64,000 bases of DNA, taken from the NCBI RefSeq assembly GCF_021261315.1, contig NZ_JAJSAX010000004.1, positions 248,001 through 312,000 of the forward strand, read 5' to 3'. Below are positions 33,478 to 42,431 of the stretch, piece after piece; the stretch's first letter is position 1; each line of letters begins with the position of its first letter. Under the pieces are notes generated by a model. That model worked only from the letters and a program-made list of their open reading frames with translations. It was not told the origin of the DNA and made no database searches. The position numbers and the translations under genes were made by a program. This DNA comes from Epilithonimonas sp. JDS (GTDB lineage: Bacteria > Bacteroidota > Bacteroidia > Flavobacteriales > Weeksellaceae).

Positions 33478-33491
33478 GTGGTCCCACCTGG
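33478..33491 (-). other. att site shared by element 1 (right end) and the ICE (left end)
   Basis: GTGGTCCCACCTGG repeats the left att (16502-16515) exactly and corresponds to the last bases of a tRNA on the minus strand. The match stops before the T-loop. The integrase gene of the next element begins 148 bp to the right. Confidence 0.7.
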
Positions 33492-33602
33492 AGTAAATTT
33501 GGTTTTTAACTATTTTTTATTTATTTTTACTACTGATTATCAGATAGTTACAATAAGCTTTAATAGGTTTTAATATGCATTAATTGAATTCTGTTTAAGC
33601 TT

Positions 33603-33622
33603 AGCCCCCCTTTCAGCCCCCT
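33603..33622 (+). repeat. Tandem C-rich 8-mers before the ICE integrase gene
   Basis: AGCCCCCC (33603-33610) and AGCCCCCT (33615-33622) lie 12 bp apart, just before the integrase start. They stand out in AT-rich DNA and are candidate arm-type integrase binding sites or an autoregulatory operator. Confidence 0.45.
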
Positions 33623-33639
33623 ATTAAAAAATAGTTAAA

Positions 33640-34881
33640 ATGAGATATTATTTTGAATTGAGAAAAGATAAAGTTAATCTGAACGGATTGATTCCAATGC
33701 GGTTAATAGTTAAAAATTGCAATAATAGAATCAGAAAAAACTTAACGACTAAAACGTTACTTGATGATTGGAATAATGAGCTACAGATAATTATCAATCA
33801 TAAGGGAAATCCGTTTTATGAAGATTATGAAATGTTCAACGAAATTATAGCTACCGAAAAGAAAAAGGTTGAAAAAATATTTTCTTTTTTCAAGTATAAT
33901 GAAATATCATTTACTGAAGCTTTATTCAACGAAAAATATGATGACAGTGAGATCAAAGTTGCAATAGGTTTTTTTGAAGCTTTTGATGAATATATCAGAG
34001 TTTCCAAGCTCACAAAAACAAAAGGAACAATCACAAAATATGGTTCTGTGAAAAATTTCCTGATCGCATTTGAAAAGAGCACAAAATTCGAGTTGAGACT
34101 GGACAATATTGATTATCAATTTGAGGAGGTTTTTATGGACTACTGCTATAATAAGAGACAAACATTGAATAACTACTATGCTAAAATTGTCAAAACATTA
34201 AAGGCATTTTTAAATTGGGCGTTCGAAAGAGGATATCACAGTTCGTTAAAGTTTAAGAAATTAGCGGCTAAAGAAGATGAAATTGAAGTTGTGTATCTCA
34301 CTGCAGAAGAGCTAATGCTACTTTATAACCATAAGTTTCAAAATGCTTCCATGGAAAGAGCAAAGGATATGTATTGCCTTCTTGCTTTAACCGGACAGAG
34401 ACATTCTGACATTTATGATCTAAATGATGTTTCTGTATCTGGCGACTATCTAACTTTTGCAGTTAAGAAAACTAAGACAGTACAGCATCAGGTATTTTTA
34501 ACAGAACTAGCAAAGAGACTAATTGCGAAATATGAGGATACAATTTATTACCCCATCCCCAGAATATCCTCACAGAAATTAAATGAAGCAATTCAAAAAT
34601 GCTGTGAAGAAATTGGTCTTACCGAGGAAGTTCAATTAACACGTTATTGCGGCTCAAAAAGATTTGACGAAACATTTAGAAAATGTGATATAATTACAAG
34701 TCACACTGGAAGAAAAACTTTCATAACCAATAGTTTATTTTTAGATATTCCAGAGAGGATTGTTAAGGCACAGACCAATTCTAAGGATGAAAAAAGTTTT
34801 AGACGATATGTTAAAATTTCAGAACAACATCATAAGCGAGAATTAGATAAATGGAATGTGCTAGCAAAAGAAAATAGTTGA
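33640..34881 (+). CDS. Tyrosine recombinase (integrase) of the ICE
   Basis: The 413-residue protein has an arm-binding N-terminus (MRYYFELRKDKVNLNG), a core-binding domain (about 100-200) and a catalytic domain. Visible catalytic residues are Arg in ALTGQRHSD, HxxR in TSHTGRKTF and Tyr in FRRYVKIS. The usual GH(K) before the nucleophile is replaced by QTNSKDEKSF, so the third-box His appears to be missing. It lies immediately inside the att repeat, reading inward, which fits the left end of the ICE. It is clearly different from the element 1 integrase. Confidence 0.88.
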   Translation: MRYYFELRKDKVNLNGLIPMRLIVKNCNNRIRKNLTTKTLLDDWNNELQIIINHKGNPFYEDYEMFNEIIATEKKKVEKIFSFFKYNEISFTEALFNEKYDDSEIKVAIGFFEAFDEYIRVSKLTKTKGTITKYGSVKNFLIAFEKSTKFELRLDNIDYQFEEVFMDYCYNKRQTLNNYYAKIVKTLKAFLNWAFERGYHSSLKFKKLAAKEDEIEVVYLTAEELMLLYNHKFQNASMERAKDMYCLLALTGQRHSDIYDLNDVSVSGDYLTFAVKKTKTVQHQVFLTELAKRLIAKYEDTIYYPIPRISSQKLNEAIQKCCEEIGLTEEVQLTRYCGSKRFDETFRKCDIITSHTGRKTFITNSLFLDIPERIVKAQTNSKDEKSFRRYVKISEQHHKRELDKWNVLAKENS

Positions 34882-35054
34882 GTTAAAGATAAATAGCGTA
34901 AACTTACAATATTAGTAAAATAACAATATACTATTCAGCCAAGTATATTAATACTTGTAGTATGGCCATTTACGGTACAATGAAGTAAATAACAGCCAAT
35001 GTACAATCATCCCTATCGTTTTAGTGAATTTTGAATGTAATAAAATTAAAAAAA

Positions 35055-35336
35055 ATGGCTAAATTTACTAAAGACATCTCAAAAAAAGTACCTGAAGAAA
35101 AAGTGCAGGTTGAAGTTAATATAGAAGATATTCTGTCTCCTTTGTATTTCCCACCGCCAGAAGATCAAATGCGTCAAAAAGAAGTTGCTGAAATGTTTAG
35201 TACAACAGTTCAAACAATTATAAATTGGTCTACGGCTGGAAAGATTCCTACATTCAGAGTAGGTAAAGTTCCTATCTACTCGCGTAAACTTTTAATCTAC
35301 ATTGCTAGAAATAATAGAAATCTTTTAAAATCATAA
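35055..35336 (+). CDS. HTH DNA-binding protein (excisionase-like)
   Basis: About 93 residues from the ATG at 35055; an upstream TTG in frame is less likely. The charged N-terminus leads into an HTH_17-type fold (MRQKEVAEMFSTTVQTIINW, KIPTFRVGKVPIYSRKLL), as in Bacteroidetes excisionases. It follows the integrase gene by about 170 bp on the same strand. It probably directs excision or represses the integrase. Confidence 0.7.
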   Translation: MAKFTKDISKKVPEEKVQVEVNIEDILSPLYFPPPEDQMRQKEVAEMFSTTVQTIINWSTAGKIPTFRVGKVPIYSRKLLIYIARNNRNLLKS

Positions 35337-35691
35337 AATATTAGTTGCTGACTGACATTCCAAATTCTGAAAATTTTTGAAAGCATTTTATCAACAAATC
35401 ATATTTGTATAAATTACTTAAAACCTTGATTAGAATATGCACCTGTGATTGACCCCAGGTGCAGTTTTCGAACAATTTTGTAGAGGATTTGGATAAAATT
35501 GCCAGTCTTTCATCGCTCAATTATTAAAATAATATTTTAAAACTCGAGTTAACAAATTTTTAGTCGTAGACATATTATCGATGTCTATATATATTTGTTA
35601 ATAGCGAGTTGATATGGCATAAAGCAAATTGTAATAATTAATTAAAGAAATTAAATTATCTTTAAATTTATCAATTATTAAAACTAGTCGA
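35337..35691. other. Intergenic region, 355 bp, with two hairpins
   Basis: No gene is supported. It contains a short hairpin (GCACCT 35439-35444 / AGGTGC 35457-35462) and a nested long palindrome at 35541-35610. The DNA is otherwise AT-rich and leads into the 892-residue protein gene. Confidence 0.6.
35541..35610. promoter_or_regulatory. Nested long palindrome upstream of the 892-residue protein gene
   Basis: Three nested pairs share one axis: AACTCG (35541-35546)/CGAGTT (35605-35610), TTAACAAA (35549-35556)/TTTGTTAA (35594-35601) and TAGACAT (35567-35573)/ATGTCTA (35581-35587). Together they give 21 paired bases. It ends 81 bp before the start codon. It may be a multi-dimer operator or a leader RNA hairpin. 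Confidence 0.6.
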
Positions 35692-38370
35692 ATGTCGCCA
35701 AAACTACACAATGATGAAATAGAACGTCAAGCTAATAATTTATTGAATGACACTTTATCTGAGCTGTTCAGAAATAAGAACTACAAATTAATAGATAATG
35801 AATCTGGTAGAAGGGAAATCGGGACAGATTTTTACTATCAAGTAGTTGATAGAGAAACATTAATTGATGAAATATCTTTTGTTAATCAAAACAAAGGAAA
35901 AAATTCTATAGTAAAGCCAAATAAAGACACCAATTTTATTTCCTATCCTTTAAAAAGTTTGAGACATCCTTTTTCATGGTATCACAAAGTATCGGAACCA
36001 TTTGTATTTACCCTTTGTGATATCATATCAAATAAAATTTATTACTATTTTATTCAAAATGATGATACTATTCCTAACAGAATAAATGAACAGAAAAATA
36101 AAAATGTAAAAAATTTTCAAGTATATATTCCGAAAGATAATGTTCTTAACGAAGAAAATTTTGACAACTTTCTTGAAGAAATAAGGATAGCTAGAGTTAA
36201 ACAAGTAGAAAAATTACACGGAAATTTATTTGAATCTCATAAATCAGACTATTCTGTTTTTAGAAAGGAAACTGAGGGATTGCTCATTATAGATAAGCTA
36301 TCGTACATAATTGAAAAATTTGAGTGTATAAAAGTAATTCCGAAAAATATATTGAGTGAGATAATGTATTATACTTTTGGGGAAGGCACTTATGTTGGAG
36401 ATATGAGTATATCTACTGACAATGAGGATTTTTATAACTTTATTAAAAGTATTCAGGCAAATCGGAGAAAAAAATCTTATGGAGTTTCAAGTAATCTTAA
36501 ACTTGTTGAAAATCAAAAGGATAAATTAAAATTAATTATAAGTTTCTTTACTGCTAATGCAATTAAACATATATTTTTTCGAGGTAGACGGCTAGAAGAA
36601 GGAAATAGGTTTTGCATCCATAACCTCTTCATTTCCGGTACTTGCAATTGTGAAAGGTGTACTTTTGAAAGACTGGATATTAAGAAAACGGAGGATCTCT
36701 TAAAACAGGATAAATCTAATTATTCCGGATATGAGAAACTAAGAAAAGCCTATGCATCCTTCTTGTTTGGAGACGTGAAAAATTCAATAGATGTACTTTT
36801 GGATATCTATAAGAATGAGGACAAAAATGAAAAACCTGTAACATACCTTACTGCAAAATTAAATCTGTTGGAGCTGAAACAGCTACCTGAAAATAGTTTT
36901 CATTTTGATGATGATATCAAAAAGAAGCTTTTTGATATCGAAGATAAGTCCGAAGAGAAATTCATTCTTGATAAAGCACAACATTTCTTAGATATTTATA
37001 AAACATTAAGGGATTTTCGATTCGTTTATAGAAATATTATTTATATAGACAATTTACTTTTTGAATTACAGAAAACAAGACTTAATGACAAACAAGGTGG
37101 TTGGACTTCTGACAATCAACTCTTTGAATTGCAAAGCAATTTTACAAGGATACATAATTTCTTTGAATTCAATTTCATTATTTTAAATCAATATCAAGAA
37201 TATGAACAATTATGTCGAAAAATATTAGAAGGTTTTTTGATTATTTATACTTTGAAAAATCCTGATTATGAAAAGTACAAGTTTAATTTTCAAATTATTA
37301 AAATGTGGCTTTTCTATGTTAAGAATAAAGATGCTATTTTTTTGTTAAACAAGTACGGTATAAAAAATATTACTTTAGAGCATCCAAGCTTGATTTTAAA
37401 ACAATTCAATATTTATATTGACAATTTAATAAAATCCAATGCGAGTATAGAAAGAAATAAAAGTAATTATAGAATGGTGCAACGTATCAGTAATACTTTT
37501 CAAAATTACTGCCTAGCTATTTCTCTTATTGAAATTGATGAAATTAATTTAAATATCCTATTCTCAAAAATATTACGATTTGTAAAAATTAATAAAATTG
37601 AAAGACTCTCTCCTATTGCTGATTTGACCAGAATTGTATCTGGAAAAACGCATTCAATTTCAAAAGACAACTTGTTAGCAGTTATTAAATTCGGCATCAA
37701 TAATGATTTGAGAATACCTAATTCTTCACTTGTTGCAAAATATTACTTTGAAAAGGCAACCCAAGAAGAAATAATTGATGTAATAAAGCAAATGAATGGT
37801 ATTTCAAACATTACGAATATTGATCTTTCTAAAAAGGATAATTATTTTAAATATTGGTATGGACTAAGCTTCTTAGATGATGAGTTACAATCTATGATTA
37901 AACAAAAAGTTATTAGAGAATTAGAAGAAAATTTTAATCCTGAATTGTTTAATACAGCTGTTATTCTTGACACTATTAAGCCTCAATTAAATGACAATTT
38001 ATTGGAGAAATTCATTGAGGGAATTCCTAATATTTCTCGAAACAAAGATAGAGATCCATTTGGTTCACCAGATAATTTTTTACTTGACCAAGTGATTAAT
38101 ATTTTTTATAAATTAGAGTTACCATTTGAAAAATTGGAAAAATATATTGATTATAATATTTCTTCCAAACAGGAATATTACAATTGGCTCATGCACTTAG
38201 ATACATTTGATTACTCAAAATTTAATCCTTATTGGTTAATAGGAAACAATCTCAAATATTATGTTAAAGCATTTAAAAAGTCCAAACCACTGCTTAGCCA
38301 TCTAAAAAAATATCTAAGAAAAAATTATGACAGTGAAATTGCTAAATTTTACTTTGAGAATTTGACTTAA
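35692..38370 (+). CDS. Large protein with DUF4365/nuclease-like head and helical-repeat body
   Basis: Residues ~40-125 of this 892-residue protein resemble a DUF4365/restriction-nuclease-like domain: EIGTDFYYQVV (about 42-52), then IDEISFVNQNKGKN with an acidic residue followed by QxK, and SEPFVFTLCDI. A Cys/His cluster (CIHNLFISGTCNCERC) near residue 310 may bind zinc. The rest (about 340-890) is predicted as continuous helices, like a TPR/HEAT array. The combination suggests a nuclease with a sensing body. The domain call is by pattern, not alignment. It stands alone, convergent with the subtilase pair. Confidence 0.55.
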   Translation: MSPKLHNDEIERQANNLLNDTLSELFRNKNYKLIDNESGRREIGTDFYYQVVDRETLIDEISFVNQNKGKNSIVKPNKDTNFISYPLKSLRHPFSWYHKVSEPFVFTLCDIISNKIYYYFIQNDDTIPNRINEQKNKNVKNFQVYIPKDNVLNEENFDNFLEEIRIARVKQVEKLHGNLFESHKSDYSVFRKETEGLLIIDKLSYIIEKFECIKVIPKNILSEIMYYTFGEGTYVGDMSISTDNEDFYNFIKSIQANRRKKSYGVSSNLKLVENQKDKLKLIISFFTANAIKHIFFRGRRLEEGNRFCIHNLFISGTCNCERCTFERLDIKKTEDLLKQDKSNYSGYEKLRKAYASFLFGDVKNSIDVLLDIYKNEDKNEKPVTYLTAKLNLLELKQLPENSFHFDDDIKKKLFDIEDKSEEKFILDKAQHFLDIYKTLRDFRFVYRNIIYIDNLLFELQKTRLNDKQGGWTSDNQLFELQSNFTRIHNFFEFNFIILNQYQEYEQLCRKILEGFLIIYTLKNPDYEKYKFNFQIIKMWLFYVKNKDAIFLLNKYGIKNITLEHPSLILKQFNIYIDNLIKSNASIERNKSNYRMVQRISNTFQNYCLAISLIEIDEINLNILFSKILRFVKINKIERLSPIADLTRIVSGKTHSISKDNLLAVIKFGINNDLRIPNSSLVAKYYFEKATQEEIIDVIKQMNGISNITNIDLSKKDNYFKYWYGLSFLDDELQSMIKQKVIRELEENFNPELFNTAVILDTIKPQLNDNLLEKFIEGIPNISRNKDRDPFGSPDNFLLDQVINIFYKLELPFEKLEKYIDYNISSKQEYYNWLMHLDTFDYSKFNPYWLIGNNLKYYVKAFKKSKPLLSHLKKYLRKNYDSEIAKFYFENLT

Positions 38371-38473
38371 TGAAATATCTTTGAGATTAACCCAAGTACA
38401 ATTACATTTAAATTTAATTATTAATTGATATAGTCCCTATTGAAGAATAATAAATAGTTTTGTAATAATAATT

Positions 38474-41164
38474 CTAAATTTCAATTTCGATAGGAACTTC
38501 AATAATATTTTTTACTGTTGTGTAAAGTTCAATATCTTGTGCAGGTGTGTCAAGTGATATAATTAAAGAATACCGGGTTTCATTTTCAACTTTTTCCAGA
38601 TTTTTCCTTTCACGCCACCATCCAATAATAGGGTATACAGCTATATGATTGCAAGTTGCCAAATCAGCAGCAGTTCCTTCCCAAAAGTCAGAATGCAATG
38701 AACCAGTACTACGGTTATTTACTCCTATAGCCCAACGTTGACTACCAGTATTTCCATTTACTTCTTCATTTTCTTCCCTTGCAGCAATATTGATCCGTCT
38801 TCTAAATTCATTTTCTGTTTCACCTACATTATTAACATCAAAACGTAATCCATGCGATTGATAACGATATTTATCTTTCCATCCAATTTCACCAGCCCCT
38901 GGTTCAATAAAATAAGACAATGTAATTATCAGTTTTACAGGTGTTTCACCAAGATCTAATAACAAATCTTTTGCCCAAGGCAAATTAAAGAAATGAATTT
39001 CATTAGTCTCAGGAACAGTAGTTCTTTCTTTATAACTGAAAGGCTGAATAGTTTCTTGTGCAATGTATGTCAAAGCACTTTCCTGACTGTAGAGAGCCCG
39101 ATCTAAATTTGGGATACCAAAACCAAAAGTTCTTAATAAATTTCTAAAACTTGTTCTATTCCCTTCCACAACATTTAACTGAGCAATCATCGCAGTATTC
39201 CAGTCTGCAGAATGAATCATTAAACCTCTGATTGTTTCAGCCCAAGCTTCAGGATATTCATAAGCTATCTTTGCAGCAAACCACGAGGCCTGTGCTGTTG
39301 CTGCACTCGTTGCCCATATTGTATCAAAATATTTCCTTGTATTGAACTGTTTTGAAGTAGATAACAACTCCAAATTTTCATGTCCTGTAATACTATTATC
39401 TGGTGCTCTTAAAAGGTTTCCTCCTTCAAAAACCACATCTGGCCTAGACGCCCATTTTCTTTCCCAAATTATTGAAGTAGAACTATATGGTGAAAGCTGC
39501 CCTTCATCAGCAATAAGAATGTAATTCTGAAAGATAGGATCGTTTAATTGAATTTTCTCAGTATATGCCCCTACTACCAGAGCGTTCCACGCTTGGGCTG
39601 GATTTTGTACAGATGATGTATAGTTTGCATCTGGATAGTTTTGCCAAGATTCTTCGTCACTGACATTACCAGCAGAAATTATTATCAGCCTTTGATTTTG
39701 TCCTTCGCCATAAGCTAAATTATCAATTGCTCCTGACCATGAGGATGGCCTTCCTCTGTTGGTGTCTTGACTTGAAGTGACCGCCATACAATATATCAAA
39801 ATCATATTTGGATTTTGAATTTCAGCTCTTGCAATGGCTTGCGCAGTTATATCACCCCATAATTCTCTCGGATTTTCGCCATGACTAGGCAGAATTTTTA
39901 CTGAGCATAACTTATGTGTTAATGAGACTTGATTTTGAGAAATAAGCACTTTTTCCATCTGCCCATAACCAGCTAGTCCTGCCATCAGTGTTCCATGTCC
40001 TGCACCATCTGCGTGGTCGCTTGTTCCCCACGCGATATCAACACTTAAAGTATTTGCATCATCTATAAGCGGCTGCAGTAACTGATGTCCATTATTAACC
40101 CCTGTATCCAAAATACAGATTTTTACATTTGTATCTACAACCTCTGTTCTCTGAACCAAATCATCAACCCATACCTGTTGTTCAATACGACTTTCGTTAA
40201 CCCAAAAGCCAGCTGGTTCCTGTCCAATACGGAACTCAGCTAACAAGTCACTTTGTTGCATCAGCTCTATCAACTGATCACGACTTGCATTTATTAATAG
40301 AACAGCTCGTTCAGGAAAGATAATGCTATTATTTTTTACTTCAATACCAATATTTTGAGCAGTAGTAAGAAACTTTAAAATTTGTTCCTGTTCCTTACTT
40401 TCTTTTGTATTAATATTAAGCCAAGCTTCGCACCATCTAGGATTTTCGTTTGGAATTAGCTGTGGATTATCTGTCCATAATCCCTCCAATAATGCAATGC
40501 TTACATCTTCAATACTATTAACTAAATCAGAATTAGAAGGAGTTATTTTGATTTCTATATTTGGAAAATGTCTCAAAATATCAGTTGCAAAATTTTCCTC
40601 TTGTCCAACTGGTAAATCAATTGATGCTTTAGTTCTTTGTGTACCAGCAATAACAACATCTTTTATTGTTTTTAACTGAATACTATTTCCAAGATTATTC
40701 ACACTATTAATCACATTATCATGATTCACTTGGCTTGGAAATATTATAGTTGTATTATTTTTTGAGCTGTAGGAATTAATTTTACTTATAAATAATCCCT
40801 CTTTTCCATTAGGAACATAAACAGTTGCCCTTATCTGGACTTGACTTTCTCCAACCGTAATTTCTTTAACATTTAGTAGTCGAATATTATTCCTGAAATC
40901 TTCTAAACTTTTAGTAATTAAATCATGGTTAGCTGCACTTGTAAACTGAATATATGTTCCTTCTTTCGTGGAAATTTGATTAGCTGTCCTTGTAGCCTTT
41001 ATTTGGTCTTTTTGTTGCCAAATCAAATCAAATTCTTGAAGTAATTTTTGACTTTGAGATGCTCTATCACGTATAGGAATGCGTGGACCTGAACCAATTT
41101 TAGATTGAGCTCTATATTTTTCACTAGTTACATTTCCCGATATGAAGATGTGCTTGTATGCCAT
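38474..41164 (-). CDS. Subtilisin-family (S8) serine protease, ATPase-associated
   Basis: The catalytic triad of this 896-residue protein is visible: Asp in ICILDTGVNNGH (near 352), His in GAGHGTLMAGL (near 388) and Ser in TIWATSAATAQ (near 616). There is no signal peptide, so it acts in the cytoplasm, unlike typical secreted subtilases. About 300 N-terminal residues of unknown fold include NHD repeats (TSAANHDLITKSL; FPSQVNHDNVINSV). About 200 C-terminal residues are beta-rich. It starts 8 bp after an AAA+ ATPase gene, so the two probably form a regulated proteolytic pair. Such pairs recur in defence islands from general knowledge; targets are unknown. Confidence 0.85.
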   Translation of the reverse strand: MAYKHIFISGNVTSEKYRAQSKIGSGPRIPIRDRASQSQKLLQEFDLIWQQKDQIKATRTANQISTKEGTYIQFTSAANHDLITKSLEDFRNNIRLLNVKEITVGESQVQIRATVYVPNGKEGLFISKINSYSSKNNTTIIFPSQVNHDNVINSVNNLGNSIQLKTIKDVVIAGTQRTKASIDLPVGQEENFATDILRHFPNIEIKITPSNSDLVNSIEDVSIALLEGLWTDNPQLIPNENPRWCEAWLNINTKESKEQEQILKFLTTAQNIGIEVKNNSIIFPERAVLLINASRDQLIELMQQSDLLAEFRIGQEPAGFWVNESRIEQQVWVDDLVQRTEVVDTNVKICILDTGVNNGHQLLQPLIDDANTLSVDIAWGTSDHADGAGHGTLMAGLAGYGQMEKVLISQNQVSLTHKLCSVKILPSHGENPRELWGDITAQAIARAEIQNPNMILIYCMAVTSSQDTNRGRPSSWSGAIDNLAYGEGQNQRLIIISAGNVSDEESWQNYPDANYTSSVQNPAQAWNALVVGAYTEKIQLNDPIFQNYILIADEGQLSPYSSTSIIWERKWASRPDVVFEGGNLLRAPDNSITGHENLELLSTSKQFNTRKYFDTIWATSAATAQASWFAAKIAYEYPEAWAETIRGLMIHSADWNTAMIAQLNVVEGNRTSFRNLLRTFGFGIPNLDRALYSQESALTYIAQETIQPFSYKERTTVPETNEIHFFNLPWAKDLLLDLGETPVKLIITLSYFIEPGAGEIGWKDKYRYQSHGLRFDVNNVGETENEFRRRINIAAREENEEVNGNTGSQRWAIGVNNRSTGSLHSDFWEGTAADLATCNHIAVYPIIGWWRERKNLEKVENETRYSLIISLDTPAQDIELYTTVKNIIEVPIEIEI

Positions 41165-41172
41165 TCAAAAAA

Positions 41173-42126
41173 TTATTTATAATAGGCTGCATTACGGTCT
41201 TTAATTGCTTTTAAAATTAACTGATTATTCATCGGTTGTCCTTCATTTAAAATCGTCTCTTTAATAGCATCGATACAGGCAAGTGATATTTCTGCGTGGC
41301 TTAAACCATTGATATCTGGTAATAAATCTTTAAATTTTATTTTCCTTCCAAATTGAGAAAGTCTATTTTTTAACAACTCTTCTTTTTCTTCTAAGCTGGG
41401 AAGATTGTATAAAATCACATCGTCAAATCTACGGAAAAGTGCTTGGTCTAAAAGTTGTTTGTTATTGGTGATTGCAATGATAAGACTTTCAGAATTATCT
41501 CTTTCAATAAATTGAAGGAATGAGTTTAAAACTCTTCTCATCTCTCCTACATCATTATCCCTGCTTCGTTCACCTCCAATCGCATCGAATTCATCAAACA
41601 AATATACACCTTGACGTTGTTCAATTAAATCAAATACTTGGCGCAGCTTAGCACTAGTCTCTCCCATAAATTTTGTCACCATTTTATCCATTAAAATAGT
41701 GTAAAGCGGTAGATTTAATTCATTAGCAAGAATAGATGCTGTTAAGGTTTTACCTGTACCTGGAGGACCAGAAAGCAAAATTTTTCTACGATTCTCTAAA
41801 TCGTGTTTACGAAGTTTGTCTCTTTGTATAAATTCAGAAATTATACGATTTATTTTCGACTTAATATCTTCAGAAGAAATTATATCAGAAAGATTGACAG
41901 CAGGTACATTTTCATGAATTAAACCCTGTAAATCAGATGAAAATACTTTAGTTTTATGTTTTACTTCTTTTGCCTTATCTATAATAGTTTTTATTTCATC
42001 AGCAACAATAGTGTGTCCCAACTTAGCTTCGTGAGCTGCAACCTGCAAAGCAATAGTTGTAAACCTTTCGGGCTCATTATTATAATGTGACTTAATTAGA
42101 GATATTATGTATTCAGCTTTTGCCAT
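41173..42126 (-). CDS. AAA+ ATPase, partner of the S8 protease
   Basis: About 317 residues from the ATG at 42126, which gives a natural N-terminus (MAKAEYIIS); an earlier in-frame ATG adds 16 residues. An N-terminal helical region (about 1-90) precedes a classical AAA module: Walker A LSGPPGTGKTLTA near 115, Walker B VYLFDEFDAIGG near 174, sensor 1 IAITNN near 218 and an Arg-finger-like ALFRRFDD near 232. It resembles FtsH/ClpX-like single-ring AAA proteins without the protease. It probably activates or delivers substrates to the adjoining subtilase. Confidence 0.85.
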   Translation of the reverse strand: MAKAEYIISLIKSHYNNEPERFTTIALQVAAHEAKLGHTIVADEIKTIIDKAKEVKHKTKVFSSDLQGLIHENVPAVNLSDIISSEDIKSKINRIISEFIQRDKLRKHDLENRRKILLSGPPGTGKTLTASILANELNLPLYTILMDKMVTKFMGETSAKLRQVFDLIEQRQGVYLFDEFDAIGGERSRDNDVGEMRRVLNSFLQFIERDNSESLIIAITNNKQLLDQALFRRFDDVILYNLPSLEEKEELLKNRLSQFGRKIKFKDLLPDINGLSHAEISLACIDAIKETILNEGQPMNNQLILKAIKDRNAAYYK

Positions 42127-42192
42127 TATAGCAAAATTACACATTTTTCCGATAGAATTCCATTTGCATTTCAAAAATCAAATCAATACTAT

Positions 42193-42407
42193 TTAAAATG
42201 TAATTTTCAACATCATATCTATGAAAACAGCATTAAACTTGTCCGAGTAATTACAGACGAACGAAAAGGAAACGGATATTCCTTGCCTCAGAAGAAGGAC
42301 ATATATTGAAATATTGTAAATGTGACAGTATCGAAGTCAATGAATTTATCGTGAAGACTACTCTGCTAAACTTCAATCGACCTAAGTGGAAGGAAATATT
42401 CTCCTAA
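42193..42407 (+). pseudogene. Remnant of an unidentified gene
   Basis: Two short plus-strand frames read like coding sequence joined by a frameshift near 42280. The first gives HHIYENSIKLVRVITDERKG, the second GHILKYCKCDSIEVNEFIVK and then a natural stop at 42405-42407. No start codon or full domain is found and I cannot identify the family. It converges on the broken dprA-like gene 24 bp away. Confidence 0.3.
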
Positions 42408-42431
42408 ATTAAAAATCAGTCATTAGGAAAC

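Larger units (their letters stand above)
16502..33491. mobile_element. Integrated element 1 (about 17 kb), tRNA-targeted, with defence-like cargo
   Basis: The element is bounded by a 14-bp direct repeat from a tRNA 3' end (16502-16515 and 33478-33491), with a second 20-bp direct repeat just inside each end. It holds a tyrosine recombinase (30260-31417), an excisionase-like HTH protein and a Rep-like protein. Base composition is clearly more AT-rich than the flanks. Cargo is dominated by ATPase, nuclease-like and unknown proteins. Conjugation genes are absent, so it would be mobilised or replicated by other means. Confidence 0.7.
33190..33639. other. Junction region between element 1 and the ICE
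   Basis: This 450-bp stretch has no gene. In order it holds the terminator of the two-gene module, the right 20-bp subterminal repeat, a minus-strand terminator, the shared tRNA-derived att repeat, and the tandem C-rich repeats before the second integrase. Confidence 0.75.
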
